A program made the position numbers and the translations under genes. Below are positions 37,810-45,913 of a stretch of 64,000 bases of DNA, one piece after another (positions within the stretch are counted from its first letter, which is position 1; each line of letters begins with the position of its first letter). Source of the stretch: an uncultured Alphaproteobacteria bacterium (lineage in GTDB: Bacteria > Pseudomonadota > Alphaproteobacteria > HIMB59); the NCBI GenBank assembly GCA_902613845.1, contig CACMIW010000006.1, forward strand, positions 33,405-97,404, in the 5' to 3' direction. The notes under the pieces were generated by a model, which had not been told where the DNA came from, made no database searches, and saw nothing but the letters and a program-made list of their open reading frames with translations.

Positions 37810-38701
37810 AAGTAATAATAAAATCTGCTTGAGCTCTTTTGAGTACCGTTAAAGACTCTAGGAGCAAATCAACATAATTGCCAAATTTAGCTTTGCTGAG
37901 CATTTGTAGACTAGCATACTCACCACTTACTTGGTATGCACCCGTGGGAAGCAGTGTCTCCTTTTTTACATCTCTTATTAAATCTATTGAAGTCATTCCA
38001 GGCTTAACCATTAAATAATTTGCACCTTGAGCTGCATTATTAATTGAGCTTTTAATCGCCTTTATTTTGTCTTCAACAGGTAATTGATATGATGATCGAT
38101 CAAATCCCTTTGGTGATGATTTTGCAACATCTCTAAAGGGGCCGTAGAAGTGACTTTTAAATTTTGTTGAGTAACTCATTATTTGAGAATTTGAAAAACC
38201 ATTTTGAACAAATATTTTTCTTAAATATTTAGTCGTATTTTTCATCATGTCACTTGGTGCAATTATATCAGCTCCGGCCTCAAGATATGTATTTGCAGCT
38301 AATCCTAAAGAGTAATGTGTCTTATTAAGGTCTATTGATTTTTTATGAGTAACTCCACAATGCCCATCAACAGTTATTGAGCATAAGCATGTATCTATAA
38401 GTAAAACTATATCTTTTCCAAAATAATTTTTAATTTTTCTTATAACTTCATAGTGAAAGCTAAAATCCTCTGGATGTTTTTGTTTTTTATTTGGAACAAT
38501 AAAAAGAAGAAAATTATTGATACCTTTTTTTAAATCCTTTTCAATTGCCTTAATTATAGATGAAGATGACCAACTCTTATTATCACCTAATCCTTTAATT
38601 TCCTTTGAATTTTTTACCTTTTGATCCACAAATAAAGGTTGAATTAAAATTTTCTTATTAAGAGATTTTGACTGATCAATAGGAAAATAATTTTTAATCA
38701 T
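37778..38701 (-). CDS. hemB: Delta-aminolevulinic acid dehydratase
   Basis: Condenses two 5-aminolevulinate molecules to porphobilinogen. 307 aa, a little shorter than usual (about 325-335) because of a reduced N-terminus. Zinc-type active site: C105, C107 and C115 in DTCLCSITVDGHCG. Schiff-base lysines are K180 (SYSTKFKS) and K233 (YLMVKPG). The Cys-rich zinc form differs from the Asp/Mg form of many alphaproteobacteria. Four-base overlap with hemC. Confidence 0.95.
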   Translation of the reverse strand: MIKNYFPIDQSKSLNKKILIQPLFVDQKVKNSKEIKGLGDNKSWSSSSIIKAIEKDLKKGINNFLLFIVPNKKQKHPEDFSFHYEVIRKIKNYFGKDIVLLIDTCLCSITVDGHCGVTHKKSIDLNKTHYSLGLAANTYLEAGADIIAPSDMMKNTTKYLRKIFVQNGFSNSQIMSYSTKFKSHFYGPFRDVAKSSPKGFDRSSYQLPVEDKIKAIKSSINNAAQGANYLMVKPGMTSIDLIRDVKKETLLPTGAYQVSGEYASLQMLSKAKFGNYVDLLLESLTVLKRAQADFIITYGARDIAKYL

Positions 38702-40176
38702 TTAAGTTCAAAATTTTTAAAATCATCATAAGTAAGATATACATTTAATTGATTTTTAGGAATAAATTTAGAAATTTGAAGATACGTTTGACCAGGTCCA
38801 CAAGAATTACGCTTATTTAGTATTTCTGGTCTTAGTTGTATAGCTAATTTAAATGCAGAGAAGCTCATCCAATAAAAACTCTCCGCTACAAACAAATTAT
38901 CAATCGTATTGTCATTAATCAAAGGGACTAAACTATAGTGTGATATAACAGGGAATTTTTTATTTAGCATATTTCCTTCATAAGTAAGTTTATAAGTAGG
39001 TTTTTGATTATCTTTATAAAAATTTTTAATTTCTCGATAATTTTCACCAAAACTATCGAGAGAAGAATTTACAAGAATGCCCATTTTACTTATTTTTTTC
39101 CAAGAACTAACGCCGGAAGTTATAAGATTTGATACACTTTTCAAAGATTTAAACTCTTTAAATTCTGATCTTGTGGCCAAAACATTTTTATTTTTTACTG
39201 TTTTATTAAATTCATGCAAATTTCTCTGAAACATTTGATATTTTGATAAGCTTGAAGGAAATATATTTTTAACCTTTTTAACTTTTTTATTATTTAGATA
39301 TTTTTTTTCTTTAAAATATTTTTTTGTTTGATTATCTTTCCCTTGTGCAAATAAGATTTTTTCATTTAGAATATTTTCAATAGTTACACCTACATCTAAA
39401 TTGCAACCACCTCCCCATTTGTATAAATATTTTCTCTCTCTTTGACAATCATCTAACGAAGGTAAATGATTAATTTTTTTCAATATTTTTTCTGTTTTTT
39501 GATCACCTCTCCTATATTCTAAAGCAATACACCCTTGTGCTGCAGCACTAGGAAATTCAGAAATTGGTAAAATTATTTTTTCAAACTTTTTAAATTTCAA
39601 TTTAAAATTTCTATAATCTTTTTTATTAATTTTTTCTCCATATTTAAAAATTCTATCTATAGCAGCTTTTGCCATAAACACCCCGTCCTCTTTTGAGGAA
39701 TTTAATATTTTTTCCAGCCTAGATGGTACGTTTCCCCTAATGTCGAATGGCTTCAATTCTTCAAAGGGTAAAAACTCTCTTAATTTTTTTAAATAATATT
39801 TTCTTCTAGGAGAGGAAGTCCCTATAACTAATTTTTTTTTATTTAATGAAGTTTTTTTAATAAGAATAACATCTCTTGGATCATCTCTTTTGAGACAAAT
39901 AAAAGAGGTCTTATTAAGATTTTTAACAGGGAGATCTTTGAATGAATGAACTACTACATCTGCATCTTTTAAGATTAATTTTTTTGAGAGTGAATTTGTA
40001 AATATTCCAAATCCATGTTGTTTCCAAGCTTTAGCTGACATGTCCGTGTCACCAACACTTGATGAGTAATGCGTATCAATTATATTTTTTTGTATTTTAT
40101 TAATTTCTATTTCCGCAATATGTGTCTGAATTTTAGCGAGAAAACTTTTTCTTGATAATAAAACAATCTTTTTCAT
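38698..40176 (-). CDS. hemC: Porphobilinogen deaminase with HemD-like C-terminal half
   Basis: 492 aa from the chosen start. Residues 1 to about 300 are HemC (hydroxymethylbilane synthase): SRKSFLAKIQ, VVVHSFKDLP, GTSSPRRK, and the cofactor-binding C258 in GGGCNLDVGV. The remaining ~170 residues resemble a divergent uroporphyrinogen-III synthase: it opens NVLATRSEF, has TSGVSSWKKISKMG, and ends with FVAESFYWMSFSAF then SCGPGQT, positions typical of HemD. I start at ATG 40176 (MKKIVLLSRKS); ATGs at 40182, 40191 and 40215 are also possible. HemC part firm, HemD part inferred. Confidence 0.85.
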   Translation of the reverse strand: MKKIVLLSRKSFLAKIQTHIAEIEINKIQKNIIDTHYSSSVGDTDMSAKAWKQHGFGIFTNSLSKKLILKDADVVVHSFKDLPVKNLNKTSFICLKRDDPRDVILIKKTSLNKKKLVIGTSSPRRKYYLKKLREFLPFEELKPFDIRGNVPSRLEKILNSSKEDGVFMAKAAIDRIFKYGEKINKKDYRNFKLKFKKFEKIILPISEFPSAAAQGCIALEYRRGDQKTEKILKKINHLPSLDDCQRERKYLYKWGGGCNLDVGVTIENILNEKILFAQGKDNQTKKYFKEKKYLNNKKVKKVKNIFPSSLSKYQMFQRNLHEFNKTVKNKNVLATRSEFKEFKSLKSVSNLITSGVSSWKKISKMGILVNSSLDSFGENYREIKNFYKDNQKPTYKLTYEGNMLNKKFPVISHYSLVPLINDNTIDNLFVAESFYWMSFSAFKLAIQLRPEILNKRNSCGPGQTYLQISKFIPKNQLNVYLTYDDFKNFELK

Positions 40177-40293
40177 AACCATTGATGACATTAAGAAATA
40201 ACAAATAATCAACACTAATACAATTTAAGCGAGACTTATTGGTCAATATGTACTTATTGTAAAATATGTTATATCTAAACAACGTTTGAAATT

Positions 40294-40971
40294 ATGACAC
40301 AAAAAGCAGTTTTAATTGTCGGAGCAGGATCAGGTTTAAGTGCCTCTTTGGCTAGAGCATTTAATTCGAAGGGGATGAAAATCGTACTTGCTGCCAGAAA
40401 CATAGACAAACTTGATAGTTTAAAAAAAGAGATCGACGCTTTAGTTTTTACTTGTGACTCAACGCAAAATAAAAGTGTTCAAAATTTATTTTTGCAGACT
40501 GATTCAATTATAGGCACTCCAGAAATTGTTATCTATAATCCATCTCTTAGAATTGTAAAACCTTTTATTGAATACGATCCTGATGAAATGCTTCAATCAA
40601 TAAAAGTAAATAGTTATGGGGCTTTTCTAGTAGCGCATGAATCAGTAAAAAGAATGTTAAAAATAGGAAAAGGTAATATTTTTTTCACAGGATCATCTGC
40701 AAGTGTAAAGGGTTTTGCCAAATCTGCGTCCTTTGCTATGGGAAAGTTTGGTTTGAGAGGCTTAGCACAATCTTTGGCAAGAGAGCTGCACCCACAAAAT
40801 ATTCATATAGGTCATTTCGTTATAGATGGAGGAATTGGAAAAGAACCAGTTGGAAATTATCAAATGATACACCCTGATGAAATTGCAAAACAATACCTAA
40901 ATTTTTATTTACAGGATAAAAAAGCTTGGTCTTGGGAAATTGAAATTAGAACAAACACTGAAAAATTTTAG
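40294..40971 (+). CDS. Short-chain dehydrogenase/reductase
   Basis: 225 aa Rossmann protein. Nucleotide motif GAGSGLSASLA near residues 9-19 (TGxxxGIG variant), VIYNPS in place of the usual NNAG, and GSSASVKGFAKSASFAMGKFG where the catalytic YxxxK becomes FxxxK (F149-A-M-G-K by the family frame). The missing active-site Tyr is unusual and may mean altered or lost catalysis. Nine bases ahead of the flavin oxidoreductase gene; probable operon. Confidence 0.8.
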   Translation: MTQKAVLIVGAGSGLSASLARAFNSKGMKIVLAARNIDKLDSLKKEIDALVFTCDSTQNKSVQNLFLQTDSIIGTPEIVIYNPSLRIVKPFIEYDPDEMLQSIKVNSYGAFLVAHESVKRMLKIGKGNIFFTGSSASVKGFAKSASFAMGKFGLRGLAQSLARELHPQNIHIGHFVIDGGIGKEPVGNYQMIHPDEIAKQYLNFYLQDKKAWSWEIEIRTNTEKF

Positions 40972-40980
40972 AAGAACACC

Positions 40981-42000
40981 TTGGAAATCGGTATAGACAG
41001 TTTTGCAGATAAAAGAGAAGGCTCAGATAGTGTTAAAGCCATTAATAATGTTATTGATAGAATTATTTTTGCAGATGAAGTTGGATTAAATTCATTTGGG
41101 ATAGGAGAGCATCATAGAAAAGAATTTTTAGACTCAGCACCATTTATGATATTATCTGCTGCTGCAGCACAAACAAAAAATATTAAGCTAATAAGTGCTG
41201 TAACTGTTTTAAGTGCAGCAGATCCTGTTCGTGTATTTCAAAACTTGTCTACTCTTGATCTGATATCTGGAGGTAGAGCAGAAATGGTGGCTGGAAGAGG
41301 ATCATTTTCTGAAGCCTTTCCATTGTTTGGTTTGGATTTCAAAGATTATGATGAGTTGTTTATTGAAAAGCTCGGTTTACTTTTAAAAATTAGAGAAAAT
41401 GAATTTGTTAGTTGGTCTGGTAAATTTAGACCTTCGATAAATAATTTACCTATTTATCCAAGGCCCATTCAAAACCCTGTCCCAATTTGGTTAGGTGTTG
41501 GTGGCACACCTCAATCTTTTGCTAGAGCAGGCTCAATGGGCTTACCTTTAATGATTGCCATAATAGGAGGTAATACTCATCGCTTTAAGCCCTTGGTAGA
41601 TATTTATAGACAGGCAGGTAAAGAAGCCGGACATCCCCCAGAAAAACTCTCAGTAGGACTTCATTCATTAGGATATGTCGCAAATAGTATGGATGAAGCA
41701 ATAGATTTGTATTATGAGGGTTATCATAAAATGTTTACAAAAATTGGAAAAGAAAGAGGTTGGGGTCCTGTTACGAGAGACCAATTTGACAATCAAATTG
41801 GTCCATTAGGCGCTATAGTTTTAGGAGATCCAGATCAGGTTGCTGAAAAGATTATGAGACATAGTCAAGCCCTTGGAGGTATTGATAGATTCCAATTTCA
41901 AATGGATATTGCTGATATTACCCATGAAAATTTAATAAAATCTATTGAACTGATTGGCAAAGAAGTAATTCCTAGGGTAAATAGGACAAAAAGCCCCTAG
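40981..42000 (+). CDS. LLM-class flavin-dependent oxidoreductase
   Basis: 339 aa luciferase-like monooxygenase. GIGEHHRKEFLDSAP near residues 40-54, LISAVTVLSAADPVRVFQ, GRAEMVAGRGSF and PVPIWLGVGG follow the bacterial LLM pattern using FMN or F420. Start is TTG 40981, nine bases after the SDR stop. Substrate unknown. It lies between the divergent heme operon and hemA. Confidence 0.88.
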   Translation: MEIGIDSFADKREGSDSVKAINNVIDRIIFADEVGLNSFGIGEHHRKEFLDSAPFMILSAAAAQTKNIKLISAVTVLSAADPVRVFQNLSTLDLISGGRAEMVAGRGSFSEAFPLFGLDFKDYDELFIEKLGLLLKIRENEFVSWSGKFRPSINNLPIYPRPIQNPVPIWLGVGGTPQSFARAGSMGLPLMIAIIGGNTHRFKPLVDIYRQAGKEAGHPPEKLSVGLHSLGYVANSMDEAIDLYYEGYHKMFTKIGKERGWGPVTRDQFDNQIGPLGAIVLGDPDQVAEKIMRHSQALGGIDRFQFQMDIADITHENLIKSIELIGKEVIPRVNRTKSP

Positions 42001-42011
42001 TTATAGGCTTT
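41990..42011 (+). terminator. Weak hairpin at the end of the oxidoreductase pair
   Basis: AAAGCC (41990-41995) can pair with GGCTTT (42006-42011), with two TA pairs beyond a CC bulge. Only a short T run follows. It could be a weak terminator before hemA; low confidence. Confidence 0.3.
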
Positions 42012-42063
42012 ATGCGTCTTTATTGCAGTATCTTTTATATTAGTAAAAAATAAATTAATATTT

Positions 42064-43332
42064 GTGAAAAATCATAATTGGAAATCTAATTATTTAAGCA
42101 CACTTCAATCCGAAATTGACAAAATTAAAGATGAAGGTCACTACAGAGTATTTAACAACATAGAAAGAAAAGCCGGACAGTATCCCAAAGCTACAAGACA
42201 TAGTAATGGTCAAACTGAAGAGATTGATGTCTGGTGTTCAAATGATTACTTAGGCATGAGCCAGAACAAAGAAGTTATTTCCGCAATGCAATCTGCTGCT
42301 GAAAAGTTAGGAGCGGGAAGCGGAGGAACAAGGAATATATCAGGTACTACTAATTTCCATATTCAACTCGAAAAAGAAATCGCACTCTTACATAAAAAAG
42401 AAAGAGCTCTAGCATTTAATTCTGGATATAGTGCTAATGAGTCTGCACTAAAGTCTATTATATCTGCTTTTGATAATTGTTTAGTTTTAAGTGATGAACT
42501 AAATCACGCATCACTTATAGAAGGAATTCGTACAAGTAAAAAAGAAAAAGCTATTTATCGTCATAATGATGTAAAGCACCTAAAGGACATTCTAAAGGGA
42601 GTAGATTTTTCTCGACCAAAAATTATCGTCTTGGAGTCTGTCTACTCAATGGAAGCTGATTTTGCACCATTAGAAGACATTATTCAGGTTGCTCAGGATA
42701 ATGGAGCATTAATATACTTAGATGAAGTTCATGCTGTAGGTTTATACGGTCCCAATGCAGCAGGTGTAGCAGATCAAAAAGGATTATCTGAGCATATTGA
42801 TATTATCAATGGAACATTGGCAAAAGCATTTGGTCTAGCTGGAGGTTACATAGCCTCGACTGAGACAATAATTGATTTTGTTAGAAGTTTTTCAAAAGGA
42901 TTTATTTTTACAACATCCATGTGCCCAGCTGTAGCTGCTGGAAGTCTAGAGAGCATTAGACAAGTAAAGAAAAACGATGAAATTCGATCTTCATTCTTTG
43001 AGAATGTTGATTTTGTTAAAAAAGAACTACGAACCGCAGGTATTCCTTTTTTAGACTCAGGTTCACATATAATCCCAGTATTAATTGGAGATAGCAAATT
43101 ATGTAAAGAGATTAGTGATTTTCTTTTAAATGAGCACCAGGTTTATGTTCAGCCTATTAATTATCCAACAGTCCCAAAAGGAACTGAGAGAATAAGAATA
43201 ACTCCTACTCCATGTCATGACCCAGAGTCTACCGAAAAATTTGTAGAAGCTTTGAAAGATGCTTGGTTTAAATTTATGCCTCAGTTAGTTAAATTTGAAA
43301 ATCAATTTACTAATAAAATCAAAGTAATTTAA
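42064..43332 (+). CDS. hemA: 5-aminolevulinate synthase
   Basis: Condenses glycine with succinyl-CoA to 5-aminolevulinate, the alphaproteobacterial entry to heme. 422 aa PLP enzyme: WCSNDYLGM, GAGSGGTRNISGT, FNSGYSANES, DELNHASLIEGIR, YLDEVHAVGLYG and PLP lysine K254 in NGTLAKAFG. The start is GTG at 42064, as no ATG precedes the conserved N-terminus. Together with the minus-strand cluster it completes the heme pathway within about 9 kb. Confidence 0.96.
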   Translation: MKNHNWKSNYLSTLQSEIDKIKDEGHYRVFNNIERKAGQYPKATRHSNGQTEEIDVWCSNDYLGMSQNKEVISAMQSAAEKLGAGSGGTRNISGTTNFHIQLEKEIALLHKKERALAFNSGYSANESALKSIISAFDNCLVLSDELNHASLIEGIRTSKKEKAIYRHNDVKHLKDILKGVDFSRPKIIVLESVYSMEADFAPLEDIIQVAQDNGALIYLDEVHAVGLYGPNAAGVADQKGLSEHIDIINGTLAKAFGLAGGYIASTETIIDFVRSFSKGFIFTTSMCPAVAAGSLESIRQVKKNDEIRSSFFENVDFVKKELRTAGIPFLDSGSHIIPVLIGDSKLCKEISDFLLNEHQVYVQPINYPTVPKGTERIRITPTPCHDPESTEKFVEALKDAWFKFMPQLVKFENQFTNKIKVI

Positions 43333-43376
43333 GCGCCTTATTTGATCAATCTATACATTTGTTATAAAACATACTA

Positions 43377-44240
43377 ATGAGAGTCATTGCGTTTTATAGT
43401 TTCTTTAAAGTATCCAATCCCAGATTATTAAGAGAGAGGTTAAATTTACACTTTCTTTTAAAACAAATAAAAGGTTCGATTATTGTCAGTGAGGAAGGTT
43501 TAAATGGTACAATAGCAGTCTCTTCAAAATTAGAAAAAAAAATTATCGACTATTTAATGTCTTTAGGAGTAACTAAAGAAAATATAAAAATATCAGACTT
43601 TAATGGCCAAAGAATTTTTAACGAGTTTAAAATTAAACTTAAAAATGAAATAGTTACATCTGATTTTGGATTAAAAATTTCAGACATTAAAAAATCTAAG
43701 TTTATTGAACCAAGTGATTGGGATAAATTTGCCAATGATAAAAATGTAGAAATTCTTGATACAAGAAATGATTATGAATTTAAAATTGGTCATTATAAAA
43801 ATGCTATCAACCCTAAAATTAAAACATTTAAAGATTTCAAAAATTATATTAAGAATAACAAAGAAAAATTTCAGAATAAAAAAGTTGGTATTTATTGTAC
43901 AGGTGGTATTAGATGTGAAAAAGCAGGACCTTTAATGGAAAAATATGGTATTGAGACATATCAACTTAAAGGAGGAATATTAAAATATTTTGAAACCACA
44001 TCTGCTGACTCATGGAAAGGTGAATGCTTTGTTTTTGACTACAGAGTATCTTTGAACAAGCAACTTTCTCAAGGTACGAGTAAGCTTTGTTACGGGTGTA
44101 ACATGCCTTTAACTCCAAGAGAGAGAAAATCTCCTAAATATGAAGAAGGATATTCATGTTCCATCTGTTTTGATAATATGACAGAAAAAAAGAGACGTTC
44201 TCTCAAAGATAAGAGAGAACATTGGAAAAAAGTTCTTTAA
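43377..44240 (+). CDS. trhO: tRNA uridine(34) hydroxylase (rhodanese family)
   Basis: 287 aa. Acylphosphatase-like N-terminal domain with GLNGTIAVS, a rhodanese domain with catalytic C174 in IYCTGGIRCEK, and a C-terminal cysteine cluster (CYGCNMPL ... CSICFDN) in a basic tail. This is the TrhO/YceA family, which makes 5-hydroxyuridine at the wobble position of certain tRNAs using O2. All marker residues present. Single gene. Confidence 0.93.
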   Translation: MRVIAFYSFFKVSNPRLLRERLNLHFLLKQIKGSIIVSEEGLNGTIAVSSKLEKKIIDYLMSLGVTKENIKISDFNGQRIFNEFKIKLKNEIVTSDFGLKISDIKKSKFIEPSDWDKFANDKNVEILDTRNDYEFKIGHYKNAINPKIKTFKDFKNYIKNNKEKFQNKKVGIYCTGGIRCEKAGPLMEKYGIETYQLKGGILKYFETTSADSWKGECFVFDYRVSLNKQLSQGTSKLCYGCNMPLTPRERKSPKYEEGYSCSICFDNMTEKKRRSLKDKREHWKKVL

Positions 44241-44258
44241 TTTCATTAAATATCAATG

Positions 44259-44286
44259 TTGACCAAATTCAAAATTAGTTTAGTTT
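44259..44286 (+). promoter_or_regulatory. Putative promoter of rpmG
   Basis: TTGACC (44259-44264) and TAGTTT (44281-44286) are 16 bases apart. The -10 ends six bases before the rpmG ATG, so the transcript would be leaderless; no Shine-Dalgarno is present. Confidence 0.4.
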
Positions 44287-44292
44287 ACGCCA

Positions 44293-44487
44293 ATGGCTAA
44301 AAAGTCTACATACCAACTTAAACAGTTAATACCTGAAGAAAAACCTGAAACTGGCACAAAATATATTGTACGTAAACCCACTAAAGGATTGAAAGTTTCT
44401 GACAAACTTCGCCAGAGAAAGTATGACCCTGTTTTGAAACAGCATGTTTGGTTTGTAGAAAAGAAAATGCCTCCTCATAGTAAATAA
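44293..44487 (+). CDS. rpmG: Divergent ribosomal protein bL33
   Basis: 64 aa, ten residues longer than the usual 55. The second half is clearly bL33: TGTKYIVRKP, then RKYDPVLKQHVWFVEKK, matching the family's ExRKYDPxxRKHVxxKExK. The N-terminal part (AKKSTYQLKQLIPEEK) carries an extra segment and the tail ends PPHSK. Zinc-free type with no CxxC pairs. A possible leaderless promoter precedes it. The photolyase follows in the same frame. Confidence 0.82.
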   Translation: MAKKSTYQLKQLIPEEKPETGTKYIVRKPTKGLKVSDKLRQRKYDPVLKQHVWFVEKKMPPHSK

Positions 44488-44505
44488 TTTTGTTATTATT
44501 TTATC

Positions 44506-45912
44506 ATCGAAAATAGAACTTTATATTGGCTGAGAAGAGACTTAAGGATTACTGATAATCCTTGTCTGGAATTTATATCAAAACAAAAATCCCCAGCAAT
44601 ACTTGTTTATATTTATGATGACATTGAAAAGAAAGCCACTGGAGATGCTGGTCAATGGTGGTTAAACAAAACTCTTCATTTGCATTCCAAGAATTTAGAA
44701 CAAAAATTTAATGTAAAGCTTATTGTAACTGATGGTGAAGCGAAAAAAAATCTCTCACACCTAATTGAAAAATACAAAATTTCATCATTAATTTGGAATA
44801 GGCTCTACTCAGACCAATCTATTAAAAGAGACACTGAGATAAAGAGTTTTTTTAAAAATAAAAATATTCATGTTGAAACTTTTAATTCACACTTACTTAA
44901 TGAGCCTTGGGAAGTACAAAATAACTCTGGTCAGTTCTTTAAAGTTTTTACTCCTTATTGGAAAACTGCTTTTAAAGTTTATTTGAACAAGAAATTTTCC
45001 TACCAAAAAAATACATCAATCAAATCATTTAAACACAATGAAAAAACTAAAATCAATTTTTTATCTAATCGAAGTTGGTATGAGAAGTTTAATAATTATT
45101 GGAGTCCAGGAGAGGATGCAGCTCTGAAAAAAATTGAAACTTACATTTCTTCTCATATAGATAAATATGATGTAAATAGAAATAGGCCTGATTTTGATCA
45201 AACATCAAGAATATCTCCTCACTTAAGATTTGGAGAGATATCCCCGCGGGTAATAATTGAAAAAATCCAAGATTCAAAAAAATCTAATAATGCTGTAAAT
45301 ACTTATTTATCAGAAATTGGTTGGCGAGAATTTTCTTATTCATTGTTGTATTATTCTGAAGATTTATCAACTAAACCGATTAACCCTAAATTTAAAAAAT
45401 TCCCATGGAGAAGTAGTAAAAAAGATTTTGCTCTATGGACTGAGGGTAAAACAGGCATACCTCTTGTAGACGCTGCAATGAGTCAAATTTATGAAGAAGG
45501 ATGGATGCATAATAGGCTTAGAATGGTTGTTGGAAGTTTTCTTGTGAAAAATTTATTATTAAACTGGACATTAGGTGAGCGGTATTTTCAAAAAAGTTTA
45601 CTAGATTATGATGAAGCTAGTAATGCAGCTGGATGGCAGTGGATAGCAGGCTGTGGCGCAGATGCTTCTCCATATTTTCGTGTATTTAATCCTGTGCTTC
45701 AGTCAGAAAAGTTCGATCCACAGGCTCAATTTATCTTGAAGTATATTCCACAATTAAAAATATTTAATTCATCAAAAACAGTATTTGAGCCATATTTAGA
45801 TAAAAAATTATTAGATAGTTTAGTCAAAGAAAAAAAATATGTTAATCCAATCGTTGATTTGAAAGAGTCTCGCAACAGAGCACTTGCTGCTTATCAACAA
45901 ACGAAATCATAA
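44506..45912 (+). CDS. phrB: Deoxyribodipyrimidine photolyase, non-canonical start
   Basis: Light-driven repair of cyclobutane pyrimidine dimers with FAD. From 44506 the product is 468 aa, equal to class I photolyases: TLYWLRRDLRITDNP at the N-terminus, TSRISPHLRFGEISP, EIGWREF, MHNRLRM and NAAGWQWIAGCGADASPYFRVFNP spread over the FAD-binding domain. The conserved N-terminus lies downstream of the rpmG stop, yet no ATG, GTG or TTG occurs in frame before it; ATC at 44506 would give MENRTLYW. The first in-frame TTG (44680) would delete about 58 conserved residues. Start is therefore inferred. Confidence 0.85.
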   Translation: MENRTLYWLRRDLRITDNPCLEFISKQKSPAILVYIYDDIEKKATGDAGQWWLNKTLHLHSKNLEQKFNVKLIVTDGEAKKNLSHLIEKYKISSLIWNRLYSDQSIKRDTEIKSFFKNKNIHVETFNSHLLNEPWEVQNNSGQFFKVFTPYWKTAFKVYLNKKFSYQKNTSIKSFKHNEKTKINFLSNRSWYEKFNNYWSPGEDAALKKIETYISSHIDKYDVNRNRPDFDQTSRISPHLRFGEISPRVIIEKIQDSKKSNNAVNTYLSEIGWREFSYSLLYYSEDLSTKPINPKFKKFPWRSSKKDFALWTEGKTGIPLVDAAMSQIYEEGWMHNRLRMVVGSFLVKNLLLNWTLGERYFQKSLLDYDEASNAAGWQWIAGCGADASPYFRVFNPVLQSEKFDPQAQFILKYIPQLKIFNSSKTVFEPYLDKKLLDSLVKEKKYVNPIVDLKESRNRALAAYQQTKS

Positions 45913-45913
45913 T

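Noticed and set aside
42846..43097. 83-codon minus-strand ORF within hemA
   Set aside because: Shadow of the conserved ALA synthase coding sequence.
44293..45912. bL33-photolyase fusion by readthrough of the rpmG TAA
   Set aside because: The frames are the same, but bL33 ends normally and the photolyase N-terminus is complete; a rare start codon is simpler than readthrough.
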